This document shows positions 1 to 8,361 of a stretch of 64,000 nt of DNA, in pieces (the first letter of the stretch is position 1; every line of letters starts with the position of its first letter). A program made the translations under genes and the position numbers. The stretch is from Methylibium sp. NZG (lineage in GTDB: Bacteria > Pseudomonadota > Gammaproteobacteria > Burkholderiales > Burkholderiaceae_C), in contig LGRD01000002.1 in NCBI GenBank assembly GCA_001263235.1, positions 248,001 to 312,000 of the forward strand, in the 5' to 3' direction. Below the pieces are notes generated by a model, which saw nothing but the letters and a program-made list of their open reading frames with translations, did not search any database and was not told the DNA's origin.

Positions 1-976
1 GGAACATCGCCTCGCGCGGGGTGTTGATGGTGGCGGGGTAAGAGCGCTTGTAGTCGAGTGTGGCGGTGGCGCCGAAGCCGATGGCGACCGATTCGACGAG
101 CCGGCCCAGGCGCTCTTCCAGCATGTCCTGCACCTCGCGGCGGAAGGTGCGCACGGTGCCCACCAGGCGCGCCTGGCGCGGGATCACGCTGTAGGCGCCG
201 ACGTCGCCGGCTTGCATGGCGCACAGGCTGACCACGGCGTTGTCGAGCGGGTTGACGTTGCGCGACACCAGGCTCTGCGCGGCAGTGATGATGTGCGCGG
301 CCACCAGCACCGGGTCGATCGTCAGGTAAGGGTGCGCGCCGTGGCCGCCGCGGCCGTTGATGACGATCTCGATGCGGTCGGCCGCAGCCATCATCGGGCC
401 CGGGTTGATGCCGATCTTGCCGGGGGCGAGGCTCGGCCAGTTGTGCATCGCGTAGACGGCGTCGACGTTGAATCGGTCGAACAGGCCGTCGTCGATCATC
501 GCCTTGGCGCCGGCGAAACCTTCTTCGCCGGGCTGGAAGATCAGCACCACCGTGCCGTCGAAGCGACGCGTGGCGGCGAGCGCCCGGGCTGCGCCGATGA
601 GCATGGTGGTGTGGCCGTCGTGGCCGCAGCCGTGCATCAGGCCGCTGGTGGTGGAGCGCCAGGAGAAGTCGTTCTCTTCGCGCATCGGCAGCGCGTCCAT
701 GTCGGCGCGCAGGCCGATGCTGCGGCCGGAGCCTGAACCTGCGCCCGCGCGCTGGCCGCGGATCACGCCGACGACGCCGGTCTTGCCAATGCCGGTGTGC
801 ACTTCATCGACGCCGCACACGCGCAGCGCGTCGGCCACCTTGGCCGCCGTGCGCACTTCCTCGAAGCCGAGTTCGGGGTGGGCATGCAGGTCGCGGCGGA
901 ACGCGGTGAGCTCAGGGTGCATCGCCCGCAGCCGCTCGAACAGGCCACCGGCAGGCGCTCTGAGGGCCTGCAGCAT
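1..976 (-). CDS. M20 family amidohydrolase (hippurate hydrolase-like), 3' end outside window
   Basis: Metal-dependent amidohydrolase of the M20D/hippurate hydrolase type, which cleaves N-acyl amino acids or similar amides in the cytoplasm. The translation opens with MLQALRAPAG and carries the N-terminal motif HAHPELGFEE, the metal-binding block MHGCGHDGHT, the EEGFAGAK segment with the catalytic glutamates, and a dimerisation/lid region with GGHGAHP. The start ATG shares its A with the TGA stop of the upstream permease (TGATG), so the two genes are probably translationally coupled. The gene runs off the left edge, so the C-terminal metal ligands are not visible. Pairing with a peptide-type permease suggests hydrolysis of an imported peptide or acyl-amino acid. 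That pairing is inference; the family call is firm. Confidence 0.88.
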   Translation of the reverse strand, partial: MLQALRAPAGGLFERLRAMHPELTAFRRDLHAHPELGFEEVRTAAKVADALRVCGVDEVHTGIGKTGVVGVIRGQRAGAGSGSGRSIGLRADMDALPMREENDFSWRSTTSGLMHGCGHDGHTTMLIGAARALAATRRFDGTVVLIFQPGEEGFAGAKAMIDDGLFDRFNVDAVYAMHNWPSLAPGKIGINPGPMMAAADRIEIVINGRGGHGAHPYLTIDPVLVAAHIITAAQSLVSRNVNPLDNAVVSLCAMQAGDVGAYSVIPRQARLVGTVRTFRREVQDMLEERLGRLVESVAIGFGATATLDYKRSYPATINTPREAMF

Positions 977-1959
977 CAGTGGCCTCCGGCCGAACCCTCG
1001 ACGCGCAAGCGCGGGTCGACGGCGAAGTACAGCAGGTCCACCACGAGGTTGATGACGACGAAGATGAGCGCGATCAGGCAAAGGTAGGCTGCCATCACAG
1101 GAATGTCGGCGAACGTGACGGCCTGGATGAACAGCGCACCCATGCCGGGCCACTGGAACACGGTCTCGGTGATGATCGCAAACGCGATCAGCGCGCCGAG
1201 TTGCAAGCCGGTGATGGTGATGACGGGCACCAGCGTGTTCTTGAGCGCGTGGCCGAAGTAGACCGCGCTGTTGGTCAGCCCGCGTGCGCGCGCGAAGCGG
1301 ATGTAGTCGGTGCGCAGCACCTCGAGCATCTCGGCGCGCACCAGCCGCATGATCAGCGTGAGCTGGAAGATGGCCAGCGTAATGGCCGGCAGGATCAGGT
1401 GCTTCCAGCCGTCCACGGTGAGGAAGCCGGTGGTCCATTGCCCGATGGCCACCACGTCGCCGCGGCCGAAGCTGGGCAACCACTTCAGCGTGACCGCGAA
1501 GAACAGGATCAGCAGGATGCCGATCAGGAACGATGGCAAGGACACGCCGAGCAGCGACAGCGTCATCACCGCCTGCGACAAGAAGGTGCCGCGCCGCAGC
1601 GCCGCGTACACGCCCAGCGGAATACCCAACACCAGCGCGATGGCCGCAGCCGTCAGAGACAGTTCCAGCGTGGCCGGGAACCGCTCGACAACGAGTGCCG
1701 ACACCTTGCGCCCCTGTCGCAAGCTCAGACCGAACTCGCCTTGCACCGCGTTGCCGACGAATCGCGCGAACTGCACCGGGAAGGGCTGGTCCAGGCCCAG
1801 ATCGGCGCGCAACTGCGTACGCTGCTCAGGTGTGGCGTCCTGCCCGAGCAGGTTGGTCACCGGGTCGCCGACGTACTGGAACAGCATGAAGGCGATGAAC
1901 GCCACCGTCAGCATCACGATCACGGCTTGGGCGAGGCGGCGGAGAATGAAGGCAAGCAT
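976..1959 (-). CDS. ABC transporter permease, DppB/OppB type
   Basis: Inner-membrane permease of a dipeptide/oligopeptide/nickel ABC importer, 327 residues. It begins MLAFILRRLAQAVIVMLTV, the usual first membrane helix of DppB-type permeases. It has the large periplasmic loop after helix 1 (DPVTNLLGQDATPEQ), several further hydrophobic helices and the EAA loop region (RAEMLEVLRTDYIRFARARG) that docks the ATPase. The start at 1959 was chosen because helix 1 begins there; upstream in-frame sequence is basic and unlike the family. The partner permease, ATPases and binding protein are not in this window and may lie left of it. The next gene, an M20 hydrolase, overlaps its stop. Confidence 0.92.
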   Translation of the reverse strand: MLAFILRRLAQAVIVMLTVAFIAFMLFQYVGDPVTNLLGQDATPEQRTQLRADLGLDQPFPVQFARFVGNAVQGEFGLSLRQGRKVSALVVERFPATLELSLTAAAIALVLGIPLGVYAALRRGTFLSQAVMTLSLLGVSLPSFLIGILLILFFAVTLKWLPSFGRGDVVAIGQWTTGFLTVDGWKHLILPAITLAIFQLTLIMRLVRAEMLEVLRTDYIRFARARGLTNSAVYFGHALKNTLVPVITITGLQLGALIAFAIITETVFQWPGMGALFIQAVTFADIPVMAAYLCLIALIFVVINLVVDLLYFAVDPRLRVEGSAGGH

Positions 1960-2075
1960 GGGAACCCGATCAGACCCAGTTTCGGTGCGAAGGTCAAAGG
2001 GGATTGTCCCGATCTTCCCTCGCCAAGAAAGCATCCCGCGTGCCAGCCCCAAGGCGGGCCAGAGGTGCGGCGGCG

Positions 2076-2801
2076 TCAGCGGGCGCGGCCGTCCGAGCCT
2101 TTGAGGCGCACTTCGCCGTACCAGGCTTCGGCCTTCGCCCGCGTGTTGTCGGCATCCGTCATGAGGCCGACCGACACCAGTGCCCCCGGCTCCTCGCCGA
2201 AGGACTTGCGAAAGTCGGCGGCGATGTCGCGTTCGTAGTGACGCCACTTTCCCAGCCGGTCGCCTCCGGACTCGACGACGATCTTGCGGACTCGGTCGGT
2301 GCGCCCGCTGTGGATCACCGTCTCTGGTGCCGCCTTGGCGTCCCACACGTACATCAGCGTGGCGAACGGCGGCCGCTCCCCCGACACAGCCTGGGCGAGG
2401 TCGAAAGTCATCTGGTTGCGCAGCGTCAGTCGCGAGTGGTCGCCGTCGAAGGCGAGGATGAGGCGCGCTGGTGAGTCGGATTGGTCCCTGTCGCTCAGGT
2501 CAGCCCGGTGGATGAGCTCCGCCACGCGCCAGGAGAAGTGAACCGTCCCGAGCTCCGAAGGCTCAAGGCGAACTTTGCGTCGCAACACACTGGCGGCCGC
2601 GTTCGCGGTGGCATGCACCACGGGGCGTCCGTCCAGGATGACTTGGGTGTAATGCGTGGCCCGCTTGCCGGGCAATGCGTACTCCATCCACTCGGACGGG
2701 GGCGTGGCAGCGGCAGAAGGCAACGGCGGCGCCACAGGCGAGGGCAGCATGGCGCAACCGCTCAGGACAAACATGCCAATCAGGCAGGAAAGAGTCTTCA
2801 T
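2076..2801 (-). CDS. DUF3047 family lipoprotein
   Basis: Predicted lipoprotein of 241 residues. The N-terminus is a short signal peptide ending in the lipobox LSGC (Cys16), followed by a Pro/Ala-rich linker. The rest matches the DUF3047 pattern as remembered: VRRKVRLEPSELGTVHFSWR-type strands, a DRDQSDSPARLILAFDGD block, LMYVWDAKA and a C-terminal GLMTDADNTRAKAEAWYGEV. The family is periplasmic or outer-membrane attached and of unknown function. It stands about 120 bases upstream of the permease on the same strand. There is no direct evidence linking it to transport. Confidence 0.8.
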   Translation of the reverse strand: MKTLSCLIGMFVLSGCAMLPSPVAPPLPSAAATPPSEWMEYALPGKRATHYTQVILDGRPVVHATANAAASVLRRKVRLEPSELGTVHFSWRVAELIHRADLSDRDQSDSPARLILAFDGDHSRLTLRNQMTFDLAQAVSGERPPFATLMYVWDAKAAPETVIHSGRTDRVRKIVVESGGDRLGKWRHYERDIAADFRKSFGEEPGALVSVGLMTDADNTRAKAEAWYGEVRLKGSDGRAR

Positions 2802-2835
2802 CTTGGGGGGGCGGCCTCAAAGCACTGTCGTCATG

Positions 2836-2864
2836 AAAAAGGCCGCCCGAAGGCGGCCTTTTGA
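2836..2864 (-). terminator. Intrinsic terminator downstream of the porin gene
   Basis: Stem GGCCGCC (2841-2847) pairs with GGCGGCC (2852-2858) around a short CGAA loop. On the minus strand it is followed by five T residues. It lies 36 bases past the porin stop codon. An A/T tract on both sides means it could also act on plus-strand transcripts. Confidence 0.85.
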
Positions 2865-2899
2865 CAGAGCTGACGTTGCCCGCGCGAGGCGAGCCTCGA

Positions 2900-3919
2900 T
2901 CAGAACGTGTGCTTCACGCCCACAGCAGCAGCGCGGTTCACCGTGGCACCGGCGAAGTCAGACTTGCCTTGACCGTAGTCGGCGTAGACGTTGGTCCGCT
3001 TGCTCAGCGGATAGTCGTAGCCGATACCGATCTTGGTGCGCTGGCTGTTCGCCAGGGTGGTGTTGCCGGCCGAGGTGTCACCGTCGAGGCGATCCACAGC
3101 AAACTTCAGCTTGCCGCCAGCGATGGGAGCCGTCAGGCCGAACATGATGTCGCGGCTCTTGATCTTGACGCCAGCACCGGTTTCAGCAGAGGCAACGTGG
3201 ATCATCGGCTTGATGAACCCGAGGTCGTACGAGAAGCCGAAGTTGATCACTTGATCGTCGGCGAATGCCACCGGCCCTTCCTTGATCGTCTCAAACCCCA
3301 GGCCCGCGTAAATCGGACCACCAGAGTACTCGACGTTGAAGCCCATGTTGCGGCCCGAGGTCGCGCCGTTTTCGCTGAGTCCAACCGCGCCCTGCACCGT
3401 CAAGCCGCCAAAGCTGCGCGTCTTGAAACCGACCGTGTTCGGTGTGCGAACGCCGGCACCCGGATTCGCACGGTACAACGCCCACTGGCTGCCGTTGATC
3501 TGCCCGACGCCGTCCCAGCCGAACGGATCCGTCTTCACCGCCGGCCAGAATGCCGGCGTGTACTCGCGACCCATGTAGAGCGAGCCGACCGCCGAATTGG
3601 TCAGCTGAACGTACGAACGGCCAGCCCAGAAAATCGCTGCCGCATTGCCGTCGTCCGGCGTGAAGCGGTGCTCGATTTGGAACTGTGCCGACCAGCCGCC
3701 GCCGATGTCCTCGGTGCCGCGGAAGCCCAGACGCGAGGCAGCCGACTGCTTCATGATGTAAGCCTCGGACAAGCCGTTGCCGCCAGGGTTCGACGACGTG
3801 CCGCCGTTGCCCTTGGTGATCGCCAAGTCCATCACGCCGTAAATGGTGACCGACGATTGCGCCGAGGCAGCGCCAGCAAATGCGCCCAGCACCGCGAGCG
3901 CGAGAAGGGATTTTTTCAT
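2900..3919 (-). CDS. Gram-negative porin (Burkholderiales OmpC-like)
   Basis: Outer-membrane general porin, 339 residues, expected to form a 16-stranded trimeric beta-barrel. It has a signal peptide MKKSLLALAVLGAFAGAASA, then QSSVTIYGVMDLAI, the typical first strand of betaproteobacterial porins. It contains the RNTVGFKT-like loop region (RTPNTVGFKTRSFGGL) and ends in KHTF with the terminal phenylalanine recognised by the BAM complex. A good ribosome binding site (AGGAG) lies 9 bases before the ATG. It is monocistronic, with its own terminator. Confidence 0.96.
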   Translation of the reverse strand: MKKSLLALAVLGAFAGAASAQSSVTIYGVMDLAITKGNGGTSSNPGGNGLSEAYIMKQSAASRLGFRGTEDIGGGWSAQFQIEHRFTPDDGNAAAIFWAGRSYVQLTNSAVGSLYMGREYTPAFWPAVKTDPFGWDGVGQINGSQWALYRANPGAGVRTPNTVGFKTRSFGGLTVQGAVGLSENGATSGRNMGFNVEYSGGPIYAGLGFETIKEGPVAFADDQVINFGFSYDLGFIKPMIHVASAETGAGVKIKSRDIMFGLTAPIAGGKLKFAVDRLDGDTSAGNTTLANSQRTKIGIGYDYPLSKRTNVYADYGQGKSDFAGATVNRAAAVGVKHTF

Positions 3920-4202
3920 TACAACGATCTCCTAGGTTGAATAAGAGGTCCCGATCAGAGGCACCCGTTCGGGCAGATCAGGCCAACCCCCTCAGCGGAA
4001 GTTGGATGTATTGCACCAGAGCGGCACCTTGATTGCCAAGGACCGCCCGAGAAAAAGGCCCTTTGTGTTGCCCCGGCACAACGAGTCCCAAGCGGCGTTG
4101 TGGGACACGACGGTGCCTCGTGTTTCGGGGCCCATCGACGCTTGCTGTATCCTGAGTCGAAGACCATCGCATCGACCTTGACCTCCTCGCACAGACGCAG
4201 CC
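3920..4202. other. Divergent intergenic region between porin and coq7
   Basis: About 280 bases separate the divergent porin and coq7 genes. Nothing here codes convincingly; the reading frames present are shadows. It must hold both promoters, but no clear -35/-10 pair stands out. Confidence 0.5.
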
Positions 4203-4832
4203 ATGACGCTGGATCAATTGTTGACGGCTGCCGACAGCGGCCTGCGCACCTTGGCAGGTTCCAGCCAGGCGGCGCGCCCCTGTCCCGCGCCGTCTGGACC
4301 ACACGCCCCGCCGGCGCTGGATGCAGCCGAACGGCAGCTGTCTGGAGCGCTGATGCGCGTCAACCATGTCGGCGAGGTGTGCGCACAGGCGCTTTACCAG
4401 GCGCAGGCGCTGTCCACGCGGGACCCCGCCTTGCGGCAGCATTTCGAGCACGCGGCTCGCGAAGAGACCGACCACCTCGCATGGACGCAAGCGCGGCTGC
4501 GTGATCTCGGTGCACGCACCAGCGTGCTCAACCCGGTGTGGTATGCAGGTGCGTTCGCGATCGGCCTGTTGGCGGGCCGGGTCGGTGACCGAGTCAGCCT
4601 CGGTTTCGTGGTGGAGACCGAACGCCAAGTCGAGGAGCACCTGCAAGGCCACCTGGATCGATTGCCAGCCAACGACGCGGCGTCGCGCGCGATCGTGCAC
4701 CAGATGAAGGCTGACGAAGCCGGCCACGCAGCCGCGGCACAAGCCGCTGGCGCCGTGCCTCTGCCAGCGCCTGTGCGCTGGGCGATGCGCGCAGCGGCTC
4801 GCGTCATGACCGCCACGGCCCACCGCCTGTAG
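4203..4832 (+). CDS. coq7: 2-polyprenyl-3-methyl-6-methoxy-1,4-benzoquinol hydroxylase (Coq7)
   Basis: Diiron monooxygenase that hydroxylates demethoxyubiquinol in the penultimate step of ubiquinone synthesis, as a monotopic membrane protein. The 209-residue product shows all four diiron motifs: Glu58 in [13 protein letters not shown]88-x-x-H91 in REETDHLAW, Glu140 in [12 protein letters not shown], and E172-x-x-H175 in DEAGHA. The hydrophobic stretch [17 protein letters not shown] is the membrane-associating part of the family. Length and motif order fit Coq7 of Burkholderiales. It appears to be transcribed alone. Confidence 0.95.
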   Translation: MTLDQLLTAADSGLRTLAGSSQAARPCPAPSGPHAPPALDAAERQLSGALMRVNHVGEVCAQALYQAQALSTRDPALRQHFEHAAREETDHLAWTQARLRDLGARTSVLNPVWYAGAFAIGLLAGRVGDRVSLGFVVETERQVEEHLQGHLDRLPANDAASRAIVHQMKADEAGHAAAAQAAGAVPLPAPVRWAMRAAARVMTATAHRL

Positions 4833-4882
4833 GCCCGGCGGCAGTTACCGGCAGGCTGGTCGGGGCCAACCGCGCTTGGGCT

Positions 4883-5302
4883 TCAGTCGGTCAGTTCGAC
4901 GCTGGTGGTGATCTCGGCCGTCTTGGCCAGCATGATGCTTGCTGAACAGTACTTTTCGTGCGACAGGCGCACCGCGCGCTCGACCGCCGCCTGACTGAGC
5001 CCCGGGCCGCTGACGACGAAGTGCATGTTGATCTTGGTGAACACCTTCGGGTCGGCGGGCGCACGTTCGGAGGTGACGACCACCTGGCAGCCCTTCACGT
5101 CGAAACGGCCGCGCTTGAGGATCAACACCACGTCGTACGCTGAACACGCGCCGGCACCGGCAAGCACCGTCTCCATCGGCCGCGGCGCCAGGTTTCGGCC
5201 GCCGCCATCGGGGGCTCCATCCATGGTCAACAAGTGCCCGCTGCTCGTTTCGGCGCTGAACCCCATGCCAGTGGCAGGCATCCAATTGATCGTGCAGTTC
5301 AT
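4883..5302 (-). CDS. OsmC/Ohr family protein
   Basis: Small peroxidase-like OsmC-superfamily protein, 139 residues from the chosen ATG. It has the two signature cysteine contexts: AGAGACSAYDVV (first Cys, start of the long helix) and the SHEKYCSASIML segment (second Cys). Family members reduce organic hydroperoxides through this cysteine pair, though this subgroup (YhfA-like) is poorly characterised. The start at 5302 (MNCTINW) is preferred because conserved sequence begins there; the upstream in-frame extension is not conserved-looking. The gene is convergent with coq7 and divergent from ilvA. Confidence 0.88.
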   Translation of the reverse strand: MNCTINWMPATGMGFSAETSSGHLLTMDGAPDGGGRNLAPRPMETVLAGAGACSAYDVVLILKRGRFDVKGCQVVVTSERAPADPKVFTKINMHFVVSGPGLSQAAVERAVRLSHEKYCSASIMLAKTAEITTSVELTD

Positions 5303-5430
5303 CGCAGGCACCGTGGGTTGGTTGGAACGTTGGGTATTGTGCAACGCGTCACGCGCGATCAGCCGCCACGGGCGAGGAATTCGCGTTCGGATATTGCAGC
5401 GCAACATTCAAGCGACTAGACTGATGTCAC

Positions 5431-5533
5431 AGGAGTGCTGGCGATGCCCCTCCTTCCCCTTGTCTCCTCCACCTCCTCCATTGGTGGATTCAGCCCAAGA
5501 CAGCGATGTCTTGGGCTTTTTTCTTGGTGCTGA
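5431..5533 (+). promoter_or_regulatory. Candidate ilvA attenuator: leader peptide gene plus terminator
   Basis: A ribosome binding site AGGAG (5431-5435) lies 8 bases before ATG 5444. That ATG opens a 29-codon frame MPLLPLVSSTSSIGGF... ending at TGA 5531-5533. Residues 3-13 include Leu, Leu, Leu, Val, Thr and Ile codons, the amino acids of the pathway ilvA feeds. A strong intrinsic terminator overlaps the frame's second half. A competing upstream hairpin is possible (TCCACC 5468-5473 with GGTGGA 5483-5488). The only other gene nearby points away, so the terminator sits in the ilvA 5' leader. A convincing antiterminator was not found, and the frame runs through the terminator, which is not classical. 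Confidence 0.5.
5492..5522 (+). terminator. Intrinsic terminator in the ilvA leader
   Basis: An 11-bp perfect stem, AGCCCAAGACA (5492-5502) with TGTCTTGGGCT (5507-5517), is closed by a GCGA loop and followed by a T run to 5522. It lies 80 bases before the ilvA start. No plus-strand gene ends nearby, which points to conditional termination rather than end-of-operon use. Confidence 0.85.
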
Positions 5534-5601
5534 GGCTGCGGTCGCGCCCACGTAAGATGCGGCGCCGCAAGAACTATTCGAACCCGCAGGAGACTCTCCC
5601 C

Positions 5602-7170
5602 ATGGCCGGCCCGGCACGCAAACCCCCGAAGAAGCGGTCGGCGCCTGCCGCTGGCCTGTCGCTGTCCGACTACCTGCAGAAGATCCTCACTGCCCGGGTC
5701 TACGACGTCGCGATCGAGTCCCCCCTGGAGCCGGCGCGGAGCTTGTCCAGGCGCCTCGGCAATCAGGTGCTGCTCAAGCGCGAGGACCAGCAGCCGGTGT
5801 TCAGCTTCAAGCTGCGCGGCGCGTACAACAAGATGGCCGGGCTGAACGCCGAGCAACTCAAACGCGGCGTGATCTGTGCGTCGGCCGGCAACCATGCCCA
5901 GGGTGTGGCGCTGGCCGCCAAGCGGCTCGGCTGCAAGGCGATGATCGTGATGCCGGTGACCACCCCGAAGCTGAAGGTCGACGCCGTGCGCACGCTCGGC
6001 GGCGATACCGTGTTGCACGGCGAGAGCTTCTCCGACGCTCATCAGCACGCCAAGGCGCTCGAAGCCGAGCATGGCCTGACTTTCGTGCATCCGTTCGACG
6101 ACCCGGAGGTGATCGCCGGCCAGGGCACGATTGCGATGGAGATCCTGCGCCAGCACCAGGGCCCGATCGATGCGGTGTTCGTGGCCATCGGCGGCGGCGG
6201 GCTGATCTCCGGCGTGGCGGCGTACATCAAGGCGGTGCGACCCGAGATCAAGGTGATCGGCGTGCAGACGAGCGATTCCGACGCGATGCTGCGCTCGGTC
6301 AGGGCCGGCAAGCGCGTGGAGTTGGCCGAGGTGGGCCTGTTCGCCGACGGCACGGCGGTGAAACTCGTCGGCGAAGAGACCTTCCGGCTGGCGCGACAGT
6401 GGGTAGACGACTTCGTCGTCGTCGACACCGACGAGGTGTGCGCCGCGATCAAGGACGTGTTCCAGGACACCCGCAGCATCCTCGAGCCGTCCGGCGCGAT
6501 GGGCGTGGCCGCGATCAAGCAGTACGCCGAGCAGCACAAGCTCAAAGGCAAGACACTGGTGGCCGTCACTTGTGGCGCGAACATGAACTTCGACCGGCTG
6601 CGTTTCGTGGCCGAACGCGCCGAGGTTGGCGAAGAGCGCGAGGCGCTGTTCGCGGTGACGATCCCCGAAGAGCGCGGCAGCTTCAAGCGCTTTTGCGAGC
6701 TGATCGGCCCGCGCGCCGTGACCGAGTTCAACTACCGCATCTCCGACGCCAAGGTGGCGCACGTTTTCGTCGGCGTGGCGACAGTCAACCGTGAGGAGTC
6801 GCACAAGCTCGAACGGACCTTCACCCGCCACGGTTTTGCCACGCTGAACCTGTCGGACGACGAACTCGCCAAGCAGCACGTGCGCCACCTCGTCGGCGGC
6901 CACACCGCGCTGGCCAAGGACGAGCGGCTGTACCGCTTCATCTTCCCCGAACGGCCGGGCGCGCTGATGCGCTTCCTCTCCAGCATGCACCCGGGCTGGA
7001 ACATCAGCCTGTTCCACTACCGCAACCAGGGCGCCGACTACGGTCGCATCCTCGTGGGCATCCAGGTGCCACGCGCCGACGGGCGTGCCTTTCGTGATTT
7101 CTTGGAAGGCCTGGCTTACCCTTGCCAGGACGAGACCGACAACCCGGTCTACCATCTGTTTTTGCGGTGA
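5602..7170 (+). CDS. ilvA: Threonine ammonia-lyase, biosynthetic (IlvA)
   Basis: PLP enzyme that deaminates threonine to 2-oxobutanoate, the first committed step to isoleucine. The 522-residue protein has the catalytic domain first, with the PLP lysine in SFKLRGAYNKM (Lys70), the ASAGNHAQGVA loop and the glycine-rich phosphate cup GGGGLISG. Two C-terminal ACT-like regulatory repeats follow, each opening with a segment such as LFAVTIPEERGSFKRFCELIG or YRFIFPERPGALMRFLSSM. Two ACT-like repeats mark the allosteric, isoleucine-sensitive biosynthetic form. The start at 5602 was chosen for the AGGAG at 5588-5592. A possible transcription attenuator precedes it. Confidence 0.96.
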   Translation: MAGPARKPPKKRSAPAAGLSLSDYLQKILTARVYDVAIESPLEPARSLSRRLGNQVLLKREDQQPVFSFKLRGAYNKMAGLNAEQLKRGVICASAGNHAQGVALAAKRLGCKAMIVMPVTTPKLKVDAVRTLGGDTVLHGESFSDAHQHAKALEAEHGLTFVHPFDDPEVIAGQGTIAMEILRQHQGPIDAVFVAIGGGGLISGVAAYIKAVRPEIKVIGVQTSDSDAMLRSVRAGKRVELAEVGLFADGTAVKLVGEETFRLARQWVDDFVVVDTDEVCAAIKDVFQDTRSILEPSGAMGVAAIKQYAEQHKLKGKTLVAVTCGANMNFDRLRFVAERAEVGEEREALFAVTIPEERGSFKRFCELIGPRAVTEFNYRISDAKVAHVFVGVATVNREESHKLERTFTRHGFATLNLSDDELAKQHVRHLVGGHTALAKDERLYRFIFPERPGALMRFLSSMHPGWNISLFHYRNQGADYGRILVGIQVPRADGRAFRDFLEGLAYPCQDETDNPVYHLFLR

Positions 7171-7242
7171 TGGTGAAATCGACGGCGGCCCAGCAAGCCG
7201 CCTGCGGCAGCACTTGGCGCATGCTCTGAACAACGGGTTCCC

Positions 7243-8316
7243 ATGTCGGTCAATCGTTCCCTCATTTCTCCCACCTCCAACGAGACGTTGGAAACGGCGC
7301 TGCGCGACAAGCTCAAGCGCCGCGCCGAGACGGTGGGTGGGCTGGGTGAGCTGGAACCGCTGGCGGTGCGGCTGGGGCTGATCCAGAACTCGCTCAAGCC
7401 GCGCTTTCGTGCGCCGCAGATTGCAGTGTTCGCGTCGGACCACGGCCTGGCGGTCGATGGCATCGGCGACCAAGCCCGGACGTCCACCGGCAAGGTCGTC
7501 AGCAGCCTGCTCGGCTCGCAGCTGCCGGTCTCGGTGTTCGCGCACATCCAGGGGCTGGAGTTGTCGGTGGTCGACTCGGGCGTGTCCGAGCCGGTGGCCC
7601 CGCACCCCCGTCTGCTGGCGCGCAAGATCGCGCACGGCACGCGCAATGCGCGCGTGACGGCGGCGATGTCGCTCGAACTGGCACACGCGGCCATCCGCGC
7701 CGGCATGGAGATCGCCGATGCGCTGCCCGGCAACGTGGTGGCCTGCGCCGGCATCGGCGTGGGCTCGCACGAAAGCGCCGCATTGCTGCTGTCGCGTCTG
7801 TCCACGGTGCGGCTTGAGGACCTGCTCACCTCGGGCCAGGCCGCCAGGCAGGAAGACTTCGACCGCCTGATGAACCTGCTGCAAAGCGCGCAGGCGCGCC
7901 ACAAGGACGTGTCCGACCCGGTCGAGGTGCTGGCGGCGTTCGGCGGTTTCGAGATCGCGATGATGGTCGGGCTGATGCTCGTGGCCGGCAGCAAGCGGCA
8001 CCTGTTGATCATCGACGGCCTGCCGGCGTGCGCGGCCTTGCTGATCGCCTCGCGCATCGCGCCGGCGGTGGGCGACTACAGCGTCTTCACACGCAGCCAT
8101 TGCCACAAGGGCCTGGACCATGCGCTGGGCATCTTCGGTGCGACGCCCCTGCTCGACCTGGGCATGGAAAGCACCGACGGCACCGGCGCCACGCTCGCCT
8201 GGCCGCTCATGCGCAGCGCGGCGGCCCTGCTGAGCGAAGTGGCCGATGGCGAAGACCCCGGGCCTTCGCGCCCCACACCGTTGAACTCCGACGTCGCCCC
8301 GCTGGGCGATGCCTGA
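7243..8316 (+). CDS. CobT-like phosphoribosyltransferase with altered active-site residues
   Basis: Related across its length (357 residues) to nicotinate-nucleotide:dimethylbenzimidazole phosphoribosyltransferase. Conserved landmarks include FASDHGLAVDG (residues 63-73), AAFGGFEIAMMVGLML (231-246) and TPLLDLGM (301-308). The family's two catalytic glutamates (174 and 317 in the Salmonella enzyme) do not appear to be kept. The GELGMANTT-type loop reads CAGIGVGSHES (168-178), and the LGEGSGA loop reads STDGTGA with Asp312 in the Glu317 position. No cobalamin genes are nearby. It may be a divergent CobT or a paralogue with another substrate or no catalysis. The fold is confident, the reaction is not. 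Confidence 0.75.
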   Translation: MSVNRSLISPTSNETLETALRDKLKRRAETVGGLGELEPLAVRLGLIQNSLKPRFRAPQIAVFASDHGLAVDGIGDQARTSTGKVVSSLLGSQLPVSVFAHIQGLELSVVDSGVSEPVAPHPRLLARKIAHGTRNARVTAAMSLELAHAAIRAGMEIADALPGNVVACAGIGVGSHESAALLLSRLSTVRLEDLLTSGQAARQEDFDRLMNLLQSAQARHKDVSDPVEVLAAFGGFEIAMMVGLMLVAGSKRHLLIIDGLPACAALLIASRIAPAVGDYSVFTRSHCHKGLDHALGIFGATPLLDLGMESTDGTGATLAWPLMRSAAALLSEVADGEDPGPSRPTPLNSDVAPLGDA

Positions 8317-8361
8317 AGCGCGTGCGCTGATCGGCGTGCCCGCCAGCGGTTGAGCAGCGGC

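Noticed and set aside
5416-8121. Very long minus-strand open frame opposite ilvA and the CobT-like gene
   Set aside because: Arg/His/Val-rich translation with no domain; it is the antisense shadow of two well-supported plus-strand genes in high-GC DNA.
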